Positions 8,539 to 16,089 are shown, counted from the first letter of the stretch. The stretch is 28,369 nucleotides of DNA from DASVWH01 sp036389715 (GCA_036389715.1 DASVWH010000220.1:1-28369), one strand, 5' to 3'. Notes: generated by a model from the letters alone, not told the origin. Numbers and translations are program-made.

Positions 8539-8577
8539 GCGATGAAGCCGGAGCATTTAATGCTTGCATTTCATCGC
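8539..8577. other. Imperfect hairpin between thioesterase gene and coaX
   Basis: Outer arms GCGATGAA (8539-8546) and TTCATCGC (8570-8577) pair perfectly and enclose a second palindrome AGCAT-TTA-ATGCT. There is no U-tract, so it could be a processing or attenuation structure rather than a terminator. It occupies the 97-bp gap before coaX. Confidence 0.35.
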
Positions 8578-8592
8578 CAGATATTTCGCAGC

Positions 8593-9009
8593 TCAGACTT
8601 CATCGCCCGGTTCTGCCTTTCTATAGAGGGCCAGGAATTCGCCCGGCAGCGGGACCGGCTTGCCTGTCCGCGAGTCTATGAAGACGCCGACCTGTTTCGC
8701 TTCGGCGACGATTGCATCGTCCGCGTTATGAAAGGTCGCGTGCATGGTCGCGGACGTTCTCCCGACTTCGACGACCGTCATCCGGCCAGTGCATTCGTCC
8801 GTGAACCGGAGCGAGGCGCGATAGTTGATCTCTGTCCGCACGAGCACGGGCATCAGGTTACGTTCGAGCAGCTCGCCGACGCGGAAATGGCTGCGCAAAA
8901 GCTCCATCCTTAAGTCTTCGAGCCAGCGCACGTAGACTATATTGCTGACGATTCCCGCCACGTCAACATCATACGGGCGAATCGCAAACTCCAATCGAGC
9001 GGCAATCAT
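8593..9009 (-). CDS. Acyl-CoA thioesterase, hotdog fold (4HBT/YbgC-like)
   Basis: 138-residue single hotdog domain, expected to hydrolyse an acyl-CoA thioester in the cytoplasm. The signature RPYDVDVAGIVSNIVYVRWLE (split as RPYDVDVAGIV and SNIVYVRWLE, about 11-31) corresponds to the family pattern around the catalytic Asp (D-x-x-G-x-V-x-x-x-x-Y-x-x-W-x-E). It is followed by the long helix DLRMELLR and strands ending in KPVPLP, typical of YbgC-like proteins. The start codon overlaps the birA stop as ATGA (9006-9009), so translation is probably coupled to birA. Substrate cannot be predicted; a tie to CoA economy is only suggested by the coaX neighbour. Confidence 0.85.
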   Translation of the reverse strand: MIAARLEFAIRPYDVDVAGIVSNIVYVRWLEDLRMELLRSHFRVGELLERNLMPVLVRTEINYRASLRFTDECTGRMTVVEVGRTSATMHATFHNADDAIVAEAKQVGVFIDSRTGKPVPLPGEFLALYRKAEPGDEV

Positions 9010-9791
9010 TGGGCCTCTTTCGTCCTCTTGCGTCTGCTCGCGCGCAGGCTCGTGATGTCTCCGGCGCGGATGATTCTGATTTCCCCTGCGTCTGTTTCTA
9101 CACGCAAAGCGCCGTCGGGTTCAAGCCCGCGCGTCCATCCCTCTATACTTTCACCGTCGAGCGCCGCGCGCACGCGCCTGCCCGCCGCATACGAAGAGCG
9201 CAAGCACCACTCGCGGACGGTCTCGGCTTCGCCTCCCGCGCCGCAGAGCGCCGTGTAGCGCCTTTGGACGGCCCGCGTCAGGGATTGCAACAAACGTTCG
9301 GTCTCGGGCTTGCTCCCGGTCAGGGCCGCGACCGACGTGGCGACGGCTTTCAGCTCGGGCGGGAACGCGCCGTCGTTGAGATTGATGCCGATGCCGAGGA
9401 CGACCGCGCGGCCGGTCTGTGTCTCGACCGTCTCGGCGAGAATCCCGCAGAGCTTGCGCTCGCGGGCGATGATGTCGTTGGGCCACTTGATGTCCGTCCG
9501 CAGCCCGTGCGCTTCGAGCAGCGCGTCCGAGACGGCGAGCGCGGCCATCAGCGTGATGAGCGGCCAGGCGCGCAACGCGAGCGGCGCGGGCCGCAGCACG
9601 ATGCTGAAGTAGAGCCCTGCATCGGGGGGCGAAACCCAGACGCGGTCGTGCCGCCCGCGCCCGCGCGTCTGCTCGCGCGCGACAACGCAGAGGCCCTCCG
9701 GCGCGCCGCTCATGGCCTGGCGCGCGGCCTCCGTGTTCGTCGAAGCCAGCGCGTCGAAGCGCAGTATCACCGGGCGAAATGGCTGGTTCAT
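9006..9791 (-). CDS. birA: Biotin--[acetyl-CoA carboxylase] ligase, class I (no HTH)
   Basis: Activates biotin with ATP to biotinyl-AMP and transfers it to the lysine of the biotin carboxyl carrier protein. Motifs are STNTEA near the start, the biotinyl-AMP loop AREQTRGRGRHDRVWVSPP, KWPNDII, KLCGILAE and VVLGIGINLN, then the small C-terminal SH3-like domain with GWTRGLEPDGALRVET. There is no N-terminal helix-turn-helix, so it is a pure ligase rather than a repressor. I chose ATG 9791 (261 residues) with a weak AGGT upstream; a TTG at 9809 would add six residues. It heads a minus-strand operon with the thioesterase (ATGA overlap) and probably coaX. Confidence 0.92.
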   Translation of the reverse strand: MNQPFRPVILRFDALASTNTEAARQAMSGAPEGLCVVAREQTRGRGRHDRVWVSPPDAGLYFSIVLRPAPLALRAWPLITLMAALAVSDALLEAHGLRTDIKWPNDIIARERKLCGILAETVETQTGRAVVLGIGINLNDGAFPPELKAVATSVAALTGSKPETERLLQSLTRAVQRRYTALCGAGGEAETVREWCLRSSYAAGRRVRAALDGESIEGWTRGLEPDGALRVETDAGEIRIIRAGDITSLRASRRKRTKEAQ

Positions 9792-9973
9792 TTGTACCTG
9801 TGCGATCAATAATAATGTAGAATCAACTTATACCTGCTGGGCGGATTAACTACAAAGACGAGAGAGACACGCGCGGCTCTAAAACCGCTGGGCGGCGCGC
9901 GGCGATGGCCCTTCCGGTCGCTGCAATACTTCTGCGCTCGGTGACGACGGCGCGACTTCGTGATTGATTGCCG

Positions 9974-10633
9974 ATGATAGACTGGTTTCCGATCCGGCTC
10001 TCGTTTGCCGTGGCGAGCGCGGCCACCCTGATCGCCCTGACGGTCGGCGGCGGGCTGGCCTGGCTGCTGGCGCGCAAGCGTTTTCCGGGCCGAGACCTCG
10101 TTGATGCGTTGATTACGCTGCCGCTCGTGCTGCCGCCGACGGTGCTCGGCTATTACCTGCTGGTCCTGCTCGGCACACGCTCGTCTTTCGGCGGCTTTCT
10201 CTACCGCCGATTCGGGATTCGCCTGACTTTCACGGTCACGGCGGCCATCATTGCGGCGACGATTCACGCCCTACCGCTCGTCACCAAAAGCCTGCGCGCA
10301 GCCTTCGAGAGCGTTGACCTGGAATTGGAGGCAGCCGCACGAACGCTCGGATTAAACGGGCGGCGCATCTTCTTTCGCGTCACCCTGCCGCTGGCCTGGC
10401 GCGGAGTGCTGGCGGCGACGGCGCTGGCCTTTGCGCGCGCGCTCGGAGATTTCGGCGTCACGATGATGATCGCCGGAAACATTCCGGGCAGGACGCAGAC
10501 GGCATCGGTCGCCATCTATGACGCGGTCCAGGCCGGGCGCGATAACGACGCCTTGACGCTCTCCGTCATCGTCTCTTTGATCGCCGTCGCCATGCTCTAC
10601 TTCATCAATCGCTTCGGGAAATTCCGGCCCTAA
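9974..10633 (+). CDS. modB: Molybdate ABC transporter permease, ModB-like, unaccompanied
   Basis: Inner-membrane permease of an ABC importer, expected to form the homodimeric channel for molybdate or tungstate with ModA and ModC. About 219 residues with five or six hydrophobic segments. LPLVLPPTVLGYYLL, the EAA loop EAARTLGLNGRRIFFRVTLP, and DFGVTMMIAGNIPGRTQT followed by ASVAIYDAVQAG are strongly ModB-like. The start is ATG 9974 (TTG 9968 is the alternative; a TGA precedes it in frame); no clear ribosome binding site is visible. Neither modA nor modC lies next to it: birA is divergent on the left and an unrelated secreted protein follows after 244 bp. Just past the stop, GGCCCTAA is repeated and can form a small hairpin. 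Confidence 0.88.
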   Translation: MIDWFPIRLSFAVASAATLIALTVGGGLAWLLARKRFPGRDLVDALITLPLVLPPTVLGYYLLVLLGTRSSFGGFLYRRFGIRLTFTVTAAIIAATIHALPLVTKSLRAAFESVDLELEAAARTLGLNGRRIFFRVTLPLAWRGVLAATALAFARALGDFGVTMMIAGNIPGRTQTASVAIYDAVQAGRDNDALTLSVIVSLIAVAMLYFINRFGKFRP

Positions 10634-10759
10634 ACGTTAGGCCCTAATGCTTCGCCGGAGCCCTTTGTCGAATCCCGCACTCGGATTACTCAGTGACCGG
10701 AGATTACCCCGTCAGGCTGTCCTGTACGGCTGGAATGAAGTGTCGCGTAGCGCCGCATC

Positions 10760-10789
10760 TTGACACGTAACGGCTCGGAGGCTTATAAA
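10760..10789 (+). promoter_or_regulatory. Strong sigma70-type promoter
   Basis: A perfect -35 TTGACA (10760-10765), an 18-base spacer and a -10 TATAAA (10784-10789, 5 of 6). A start near 10796 would give an untranslated leader of about 80 bases before the ATG at 10878. Confidence 0.65.
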
Positions 10790-10877
10790 ACGGGGCGTCG
10801 AATCTTTCACGTCGGCGTGACCCCTCAAAGCATCCGCCGGCACTCTTCCGTTAACCCTTACCATAAGGAGAAAGATA

Positions 10878-11543
10878 ATGACTCGCAAATCCTCTCTTTT
10901 TCGGGGCCGACATCTCATCACAGGCGCAATAGCTCTGGCGATTTCGTTGCTCATCTACTACGGAATCGGATTGGTCCCGAGCATGGCCCAAACCCTTACG
11001 CAGGAGAGCCTGACAGACACTGTTCCGGCGGCGCGTGAGTTAAGAAATCAGATACCCCCTCATCTTCCCATAAAAATCAAGGTCAAAAATCTGAACAACG
11101 AACACCTGCTCCGTGACCTGGAGATAGAGGTGACCAACAAATCGGAGAAGCCGATTTATTACCTTAAACTCGGCCTCTTTCTTCCGGGAACGGTGGGCCC
11201 CAGCGGCAAACAGGTCGGCTATCCGCTGCGCTACGGCAGGCTTGAATTGATTGACCTGAGAAACATGGCGACCCCCGAAGATGTACCGATTCGTCCCGGT
11301 GAAACCTACGTCTTCAAGGTTTCCGAAGCGGAGTGGCGCGGATGGGAACAGTTCGCGGCCGAGAAGAAACTACCGAAGTCCGAGCCGCGCGAGGTCGGGG
11401 TCAGATTTCAGGTGCTCAACTTCGGGGACGGCACAGGTTTTGTGACCACCAGCGGGATGCCGGTTCCGCGCAAGCAGGCTGCAAACCGGAAGGTGCTTTT
11501 AGAACCGCACGAAGATGAATCTCTTCAGATATTCAGAAGCTGA
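10878..11543 (+). CDS. Secreted protein of unknown function
   Basis: 221 residues. AAGGAG about 9 bases before the ATG supports the start. The N-terminus has a basic head, a hydrophobic segment (about 15-35, ITGAIALAISLLIYYGIGLV) and SMAQ as a plausible signal peptidase I site near residue 38. The mature part has IPPHLPIKIKVKN (59-71), then LLRDLEIEVTNKSEKPIYYL, an Ig-like or beta-sandwich pattern, and ends in a basic and acidic tail. No catalytic motif is visible and I do not recognise a named family. It appears monocistronic: its own strong promoter is 90-120 bases upstream and a bidirectional hairpin terminator follows at 11601-11641. Confidence 0.8.
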   Translation: MTRKSSLFRGRHLITGAIALAISLLIYYGIGLVPSMAQTLTQESLTDTVPAARELRNQIPPHLPIKIKVKNLNNEHLLRDLEIEVTNKSEKPIYYLKLGLFLPGTVGPSGKQVGYPLRYGRLELIDLRNMATPEDVPIRPGETYVFKVSEAEWRGWEQFAAEKKLPKSEPREVGVRFQVLNFGDGTGFVTTSGMPVPRKQAANRKVLLEPHEDESLQIFRS

Positions 11544-11600
11544 CTATAATTCCGACCGAGCCGTTAGCCGCCGTCTCCAGGCTTGAACCCACATTAAAAG

Positions 11601-11641
11601 AGAGGCCAGGGTGAATGATGCGAGCATTTACCCTGGCCTCT
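11601..11641. terminator. Bidirectional hairpin terminator
   Basis: AGAGGCCAGGGTGAATG pairs with CATTTACCCTGGCCTCT, a 17-bp stem with a single G-T wobble and a 7-nt loop, between two convergent genes. On the minus strand it is followed by CTTTTAATG, giving a short U-tract for the DUF1501 transcript; on the plus strand the tail is weak. Confidence 0.8.
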
Positions 11642-11663
11642 AATTCTCCTCCGGCACTGGCCT

Positions 11664-12938
11664 TCAGCCGAGCACGCCGCGAAACCTTGACGCGCTCGAC
11701 GCGTAGCCCGGGAAGACTTCCGGCAGGTTCGCGTTGCCGAGCTGCCGCTGGATAACTTCGCCGAACACGTCGCGGAAGTCAGTCGTCAGCGCCAGGTCGC
11801 GCCCCTCGTACAACTGGCCGCCCTTGAGCCCCGGCCAGTCGCCGTAAACCTTTCCGCCGCGGACCTGATTGCCGATGACGAACATCGCATTGGCGTGGCC
11901 GTGGTCCGTCCCGCGCGTCCCGTTCTCGCGGGCGGTGCGCCCGAACTCCGACATGGTCAGAATGACCACGTCGTCCATCAGCGCGCCGAGGTCTGTGACG
12001 AGCGCGGCGATGCCCGCGCCGAACTCCTGCAAGCGAAGCGCGAGCTGGCCCCGCGCGCCGCCTTCGTTGACGTGCGTGTCCCAGCCGCCCGTCTCCGTAA
12101 AGGCGACTTCGAGCCCGACGCCCGCTTTAATCAGCTGCGAGATTTGCAGCATCGAGTTGCCGAAAGCAGTGCGCGGGTACTGCGCGCCGTTCTCCGGCTG
12201 GTACTGCGCCGGGTTGACCTTCTTCAGAAAGTTGACGGCTTCAAACGTCTCCCTGCCCGTCCCGCGCAGCACGTCGCTCGCGGCCTGATCGTAGATGGAC
12301 TCGAAGCCGCCCTGCACGCTCGCCGAGTAGGCCCCGGCACGAATCGTAAACTCCGCCAGGTTCGAGATGGCGAGCGCGCCAGCCCTGCCCTGCAAGGAGC
12401 GCGGCAGGTTCTGCGTCAGCGAGACGGCGCGAAACGGCGAAGCCTTCCGGTCCTGCTTCGCTTGCAGGTAACGGTTGAGCCAGCCGTCAGGCGTTGATTT
12501 GACGCCCGGAGTCGCGGACTCCATATAATCCTGTGCGTCGAAGTGCGAGCGCGTGTTATCGGGCGAGCCGACCGCCTCGACAATCGCCAGCCGCTTCGCA
12601 TCCCAGAGAGGCTTGAAGGGCCTGAGCGCAGGGTGCAGACCGAAGAACCCGTCCAGGTCAATCGCCGCCTGCGCCGCATCGCCCGCGCCCTTCGGCCGCC
12701 TGATGGCGAGCGTCGGGCGCAGGTCATAGTAGGCGCTCTCGCCGTGCGGCACGACCATGTTGAGGCCGTCAACAGCGCCGCGTTGAAAGATAGTGATGAG
12801 CGTCTTGCGCCGCCCGCCGCCCGCCGTCTTGGGGCCCTGCGCCATCACCGCACGCTGCAAGAAAGAGGGCGCAGCCTGTATCAAGCCGACGCTCGCCAGC
12901 GCAATCCCGCCCGACTTCAGAAAAAATCTTCTCTCCAT
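11664..12938 (-). CDS. DUF1501 family protein, Tat-type signal
   Basis: Exported, sulfatase/alkaline-phosphatase-fold-like protein of unknown function, 424 residues. The N-terminus MERRFFLKSGGIALASVG has a twin-arginine motif (RRFFLK) and a hydrophobic stretch ending around VMAQG, suggesting Tat export. Family hallmarks are QRGAVDGLNMVVPHGE, FTETGGWDTHVNEGG, and TMSEFGRTARENGTRGTDHGHA (in pieces: MSEFGRT, ENGTRGTDHGH), which carry the conserved Asp/His residues. I chose ATG 12938 because AAGGTG lies 6 bases upstream; earlier in-frame starts run into the heptad repeat at 12953. It is the downstream partner of the DUF1800 gene, a pairing known in Acidobacteriota and Planctomycetota. Confidence 0.88.
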   Translation of the reverse strand: MERRFFLKSGGIALASVGLIQAAPSFLQRAVMAQGPKTAGGGRRKTLITIFQRGAVDGLNMVVPHGESAYYDLRPTLAIRRPKGAGDAAQAAIDLDGFFGLHPALRPFKPLWDAKRLAIVEAVGSPDNTRSHFDAQDYMESATPGVKSTPDGWLNRYLQAKQDRKASPFRAVSLTQNLPRSLQGRAGALAISNLAEFTIRAGAYSASVQGGFESIYDQAASDVLRGTGRETFEAVNFLKKVNPAQYQPENGAQYPRTAFGNSMLQISQLIKAGVGLEVAFTETGGWDTHVNEGGARGQLALRLQEFGAGIAALVTDLGALMDDVVILTMSEFGRTARENGTRGTDHGHANAMFVIGNQVRGGKVYGDWPGLKGGQLYEGRDLALTTDFRDVFGEVIQRQLGNANLPEVFPGYASSASRFRGVLG

Positions 12939-12952
12939 ATTCATCACCTTGC

Positions 12953-13031
12953 TGGTCAATGGTTAATGGTCAATCGTCAATAGAGGAACGTTTTTATCTA
13001 TTCACCATTGACCATTGACCATTGACCATTG
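12953..13031. repeat. Inverted heptad array B (ACCATTG units)
   Basis: The left arm is TGGTCAA, TGGTTAA, TGGTCAA, TCGTCAA, TAG (12953-12983). The right arm is four perfect ACCATTG units (13004-13031), preceded by CTATTC. The arms pair over about 31 bp with three mismatches around a 14-nt loop (12984-12997). The array fills the gap between the DUF1800 stop codon (13037-13039) and the DUF1501 start region, and it copies the design of array A at 7594-7722 with a different unit. Confidence 0.9.
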
Positions 13032-13036
13032 ACTAT

Positions 13037-15178
13037 TCACTGTCTCTGGAACTCCGGCGAGCCGAGAATCAGGCCGACGAGTTTGACGAGTTCCGGGTTG
13101 GCTGTGCTGGCCAGATCGGCGACGGCCAGTTGGCGTTGCGCGCGTCTCCCGCCGCCACCGCGCGTGCGCTCCGGCGCGTCGTTCATCATGCTCGAATCGG
13201 CGGCGGGCGAGGGCGTCACGGGCTCGCTCAATTGCTTCATGAGCGATGCCTTCGTGCTCGGCGAGACATCGCCCTGCACGATCAGGTCTAGGAAGCGCTG
13301 CATCATCCGCGTCATATCGGTCGAGCCTTTGGCGGTGTCCGCATCGAAGCGCGCGAGGTTGACGCGCGTGCCGGGAATCCGATTGCTCGCCAGCGCCAGG
13401 CCGAAGTTCAGACGCTGAAGCAGTGCGCCCGTATTGACCCAGTTTTCGGCCACGTCCGGGTAGCCGGTCGGGGCCTGGTAAGCATAGAGCGGCTCGCCCA
13501 TCCGCGCGATCCATTGATGAAGCTGCGTGCCGTTGGTCTCTCCTCCGAGAGTGCGAATCGCGCTCACCGCCAGCTCGAAGGGCGTCTTGATCTTCGCGCG
13601 ATAGGACGCGGGCGAGTTGAACTCCGGCGAAGCGAAGACGGCGCGCAGCGTCTCGCGGATGTCGCCATCGCTCCTGGTATAAGCCGCGGCGACGCGCTCG
13701 ACGAGCGCGGGGCTCGGGTTATCAGTCACGAAGCGACGGCTGAGCTTGGTCGCGATGAACTTCGCCGTCGAGGGATGATGGGCCAGGATGTCTAAGACTT
13801 TGAGGCCGTCTTCGATGCCGCCGCCGGCAGCTATCTTGTGACCGAGCACCAGCTTCTCGCCGTCGTCGTGCAGGCGCGGGTTGAAGTAGAAAGTCCCTAT
13901 CTTTTCGCTCGCTCCGTTCAAGGCGGTAGCGCCGCCGCGCGGATTCAGGATGGTCCAGCCCGTAAAGCAGCGCGCGACCTCCTGAACATCCTTCTGCGTG
14001 TAGCCGCCCTCGACGCCGAGCGTGTGCAGCTCCATCAGCTCGCGCGCGTAGTTCTCGTTGATGCCGCGCTTCGGTCGCTGCTGCGCTGCCGGTTGAGGCT
14101 CGGCGGGCATGTTCGCACCGGCGCTGTCGGGCTGCTGCTGCCGTCGCCTGTTCCGGGGAGCGCCCTCCCCCGAACGCATGGCACGTCCGCCCATCAGCAT
14201 ATCGAGCAGGCGGCCGCGCTCGCGCGCCGGGCGCGCCCCTCTTCTGTTGTTGCCGCCGCCCGCGGCTTTCGGACTGACGCTCTGAAAATTGTCCAGGTAG
14301 AAGAGCATCGCCGGGCTCTCGGCGGTCGCCACCAGCAGGTCGTAAAACTTGCCGAGCGTGTGCGGGCGAATCGTATCGCGGTCGTATGAAGTCAGCAGCC
14401 ACTTGTCCGCGCCCTTGTTGGCGAAGATGTTGAAGTGGTTGGTCCAGAAATCCACCATCACTTCCTGCAACTGCCGCTCGCTGTAGACGGCGCGCAGGAC
14501 TCTCGACGCTTGCAGCTCCTGGACGAGCTGCTGCGGCTGGCGCAGGTCGTGCGCGATGTAGTAATCCCTGATGGCTCTGCGGTAGGCCGGGTCACGCCCC
14601 TTCGCTCCATCCTCTTCTTTGGCGGCACTGGCCGCGGCTGCGCCTTCCGTTACACCGGCAGGCAGACCGGCCATCGCCGCGCTCTCATTCTGCTGCGAAG
14701 CTGCGGCGGCGACAGCGCCGGACACAGGAGCATCGGCCTTCTTCCGGTTCTCGCTGGCGGCGGCGAGTTCGGGCGGGAGCTCTCCGCGACGCTCAAGCTG
14801 GCGCAGGAGCTGATTGGGCTGCGGATATTTCGCGTAAATCTCGGCGGTCGAAAGCCGCAGCGAGCCGAGCGTCTGGACCTTGGCGTCCGCGACCGGGTCG
14901 GCGATCTTCTCCGGCTGCAACTGCTGCTCGATGTAGCGCGCCAGGCCCATCGCCCGGACGCGCTCGACATCGCCGGGACGCGCGCCGAAACCCAACCGGT
15001 TCAGCACGTGAAGAATGCGCTGCTCTTCGCTCAGGCGCTCGGCCCTGGGTTGCTGCGCACCCGCCGGGCCGCCCGTCGCCAGCGTTCCCAGGAGGAGCGC
15101 ACAGGCGGACAAAAATGCGGTCGCACGCTGGCCCGCGCCGCGCATTGAAGGAAACGATCCGTGTTTGATAACTCTCAT
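13037..15178 (-). CDS. DUF1800 family secreted protein
   Basis: 713-residue protein of unknown biochemical function, expected outside the cytoplasmic membrane. A basic N-terminus, a hydrophobic segment (TAFLSACALLLGTLATGG) and AGAQQ suggest a signal peptide. The DUF1800 region begins with HVLNRLGFGARPGDVERV and includes QEVMVDFWTNHFNIFANKG, NENYARELMELHTLGVEGG, YTQKDVQEVARCFTGWTI, ATKLSRRFVTDNP and DIRETLRAVFASPEF. A low-complexity Arg/Gln/Pro insertion (about 310-370) sits in the middle. I chose ATG 15178: it has no Shine-Dalgarno of its own but overlaps the stop of a possible 30-codon leader as ATGA. It is followed by the Tat-type DUF1501 gene; the pair is presumed to act together at the cell envelope. 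Confidence 0.9.
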   Translation of the reverse strand: MRVIKHGSFPSMRGAGQRATAFLSACALLLGTLATGGPAGAQQPRAERLSEEQRILHVLNRLGFGARPGDVERVRAMGLARYIEQQLQPEKIADPVADAKVQTLGSLRLSTAEIYAKYPQPNQLLRQLERRGELPPELAAASENRKKADAPVSGAVAAAASQQNESAAMAGLPAGVTEGAAAASAAKEEDGAKGRDPAYRRAIRDYYIAHDLRQPQQLVQELQASRVLRAVYSERQLQEVMVDFWTNHFNIFANKGADKWLLTSYDRDTIRPHTLGKFYDLLVATAESPAMLFYLDNFQSVSPKAAGGGNNRRGARPARERGRLLDMLMGGRAMRSGEGAPRNRRRQQQPDSAGANMPAEPQPAAQQRPKRGINENYARELMELHTLGVEGGYTQKDVQEVARCFTGWTILNPRGGATALNGASEKIGTFYFNPRLHDDGEKLVLGHKIAAGGGIEDGLKVLDILAHHPSTAKFIATKLSRRFVTDNPSPALVERVAAAYTRSDGDIRETLRAVFASPEFNSPASYRAKIKTPFELAVSAIRTLGGETNGTQLHQWIARMGEPLYAYQAPTGYPDVAENWVNTGALLQRLNFGLALASNRIPGTRVNLARFDADTAKGSTDMTRMMQRFLDLIVQGDVSPSTKASLMKQLSEPVTPSPAADSSMMNDAPERTRGGGGRRAQRQLAVADLASTANPELVKLVGLILGSPEFQRQ

Positions 15179-15267
15179 CTGAAGCACCAATCTGGTTTTC
15201 GGCTGTAAATCCAAAAGATTAAAAGGATTCGACTGACAGGCCCGTTTCTACTCTCATTTAGACGCAT
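15175..15267 (-). CDS. Possible 30-codon leader ORF coupled to DUF1800
   Basis: ATG 15267 is preceded by GGAGG with 4 intervening bases (on the plus strand CCTCC at 15272-15276) and opens 30 codons: MRLNESRNGP, then a hydrophobic VSRILLIFWIYS, then RKPDWCFR. Its TGA overlaps the DUF1800 ATG as ATGA, and DUF1800 itself lacks a ribosome binding site. This arrangement fits translational coupling. The ORF is short and could be chance. Confidence 0.4.
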   Translation of the reverse strand: MRLNESRNGPVSRILLIFWIYSRKPDWCFR

Positions 15268-15508
15268 AAAGCCTCCGCAAGGTTGAAAATTTTAACAATC
15301 GGCGCGAAGTTTTCTCCGGCGTCTGGGCTAATCCGTTTTGAATCTCTTGAACGCCAGCCCGATTTATATTAGTCTCTGCCAGAAACTTCTCACACCGCGC
15401 CGTCACTGAAACGGCGCGCGACAGCTTTTAATTCCTCTTTTATTTCTATCCGTGCTAACTGTTTAGCTGAAGCCTGCGGGTGCTGGCTTCGGGAAGGGAG
15501 ATGTGCTG

Positions 15509-16009
15509 GTGAAAATTAAATTTGCGATGGCGGGCGTTCTCCTGTTCGGGGGAGTGCTCTTCCAGTCAACGGCTCAGGGACAGGGCAAAGGGCCGCCGAA
15601 AGGGCCAGGGCCTCTGAAACCGCCAAAGGAGATCAAGCTCGTGTTGCCGGATTTGCGTCTCACGGGCGTGACGGTCGGGACAACCGTGATGACCGTCAAA
15701 GTGACCAACCAGTGTAAGGGTCAATCCGCTCAGACGCGGCTCAGGCTGCACATCTACGGCGGGCCGCAAAAGGGCTCGACCGGAGGCGACATACTGGAAG
15801 CGGATGTTCCGCCTCTGAAGGCCGGAGAGGTGACGGCCGTGACCTTCGACCTCAAGGCATACGCCAGCAAGTTCAGCACCTACGGGGATAAGTACTACCG
15901 CCTGGAAGTGGACCCATACGGTAAGATCAAGGAGGTAGTGGAAAACAACAACTGGGTGGAGAAGGGGGCCGGGCCGTTCCCGGACGCCTGGAATGTCTGC
16001 GATAAATAG
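15509..16009 (+). CDS. Secreted CARDB-like protein
   Basis: About 166 residues. The start is GTG 15509, chosen because AAGGGAG lies 8 bases upstream; an in-frame GTG at 15503 is too close to it. A signal peptide is clear (MKIKFAMAGVLLFGGVLFQS then TAQGQ). A Gly/Pro/Lys-rich linker (GPPKGPGPLKPPKE) follows, then one beta-sandwich domain with VLPDLRLTGVTV, VTNQCKGQSAQTRLRL, PPLKAGEVTAVTFDL and LEVDPYGKIKEVVENNNW, the last being the typical CARDB ending. CARDB domains are adhesion-like and bind partners; no enzymatic role is expected. Two Cys could form a disulfide. It ends before a strong hairpin terminator. Confidence 0.8.
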   Translation: MKIKFAMAGVLLFGGVLFQSTAQGQGKGPPKGPGPLKPPKEIKLVLPDLRLTGVTVGTTVMTVKVTNQCKGQSAQTRLRLHIYGGPQKGSTGGDILEADVPPLKAGEVTAVTFDLKAYASKFSTYGDKYYRLEVDPYGKIKEVVENNNWVEKGAGPFPDAWNVCDK

Positions 16010-16036
16010 CTCGCGGACGGCTCATCCGGACCTGGT

Positions 16037-16089
16037 GAAAATATCCTTTCGACGAAGCCCCGGTGCGGGTTCGTCGAAAGGATATTTTC
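16037..16089. terminator. Bidirectional terminator with a perfect 20-bp stem
   Basis: GAAAATATCCTTTCGACGAA (16037-16056) and its exact reverse complement (16070-16089) flank a 13-nt GC-rich loop, between the convergent CARDB and M28 genes. The A/T-rich base of the stem gives a T-rich exit in both directions. Confidence 0.88.

Noticed and set aside
9009..9812. Full-length open frame on the plus strand opposite birA
   Set aside because: It mirrors birA codon for codon in GC-rich DNA, with Arg/Ala-rich low-information protein; birA motifs on the other strand are decisive.
9806..10267. 153-codon minus-strand frame opposite modB
   Set aside because: Arg/Gln-rich shadow lying under the conserved ModB permease motifs.
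12939..12959. Longer DUF1501 start at TTG 12959
   Set aside because: It lies inside the heptad repeat, while ATG 12938 has a ribosome binding site and gives the standard Tat signal.
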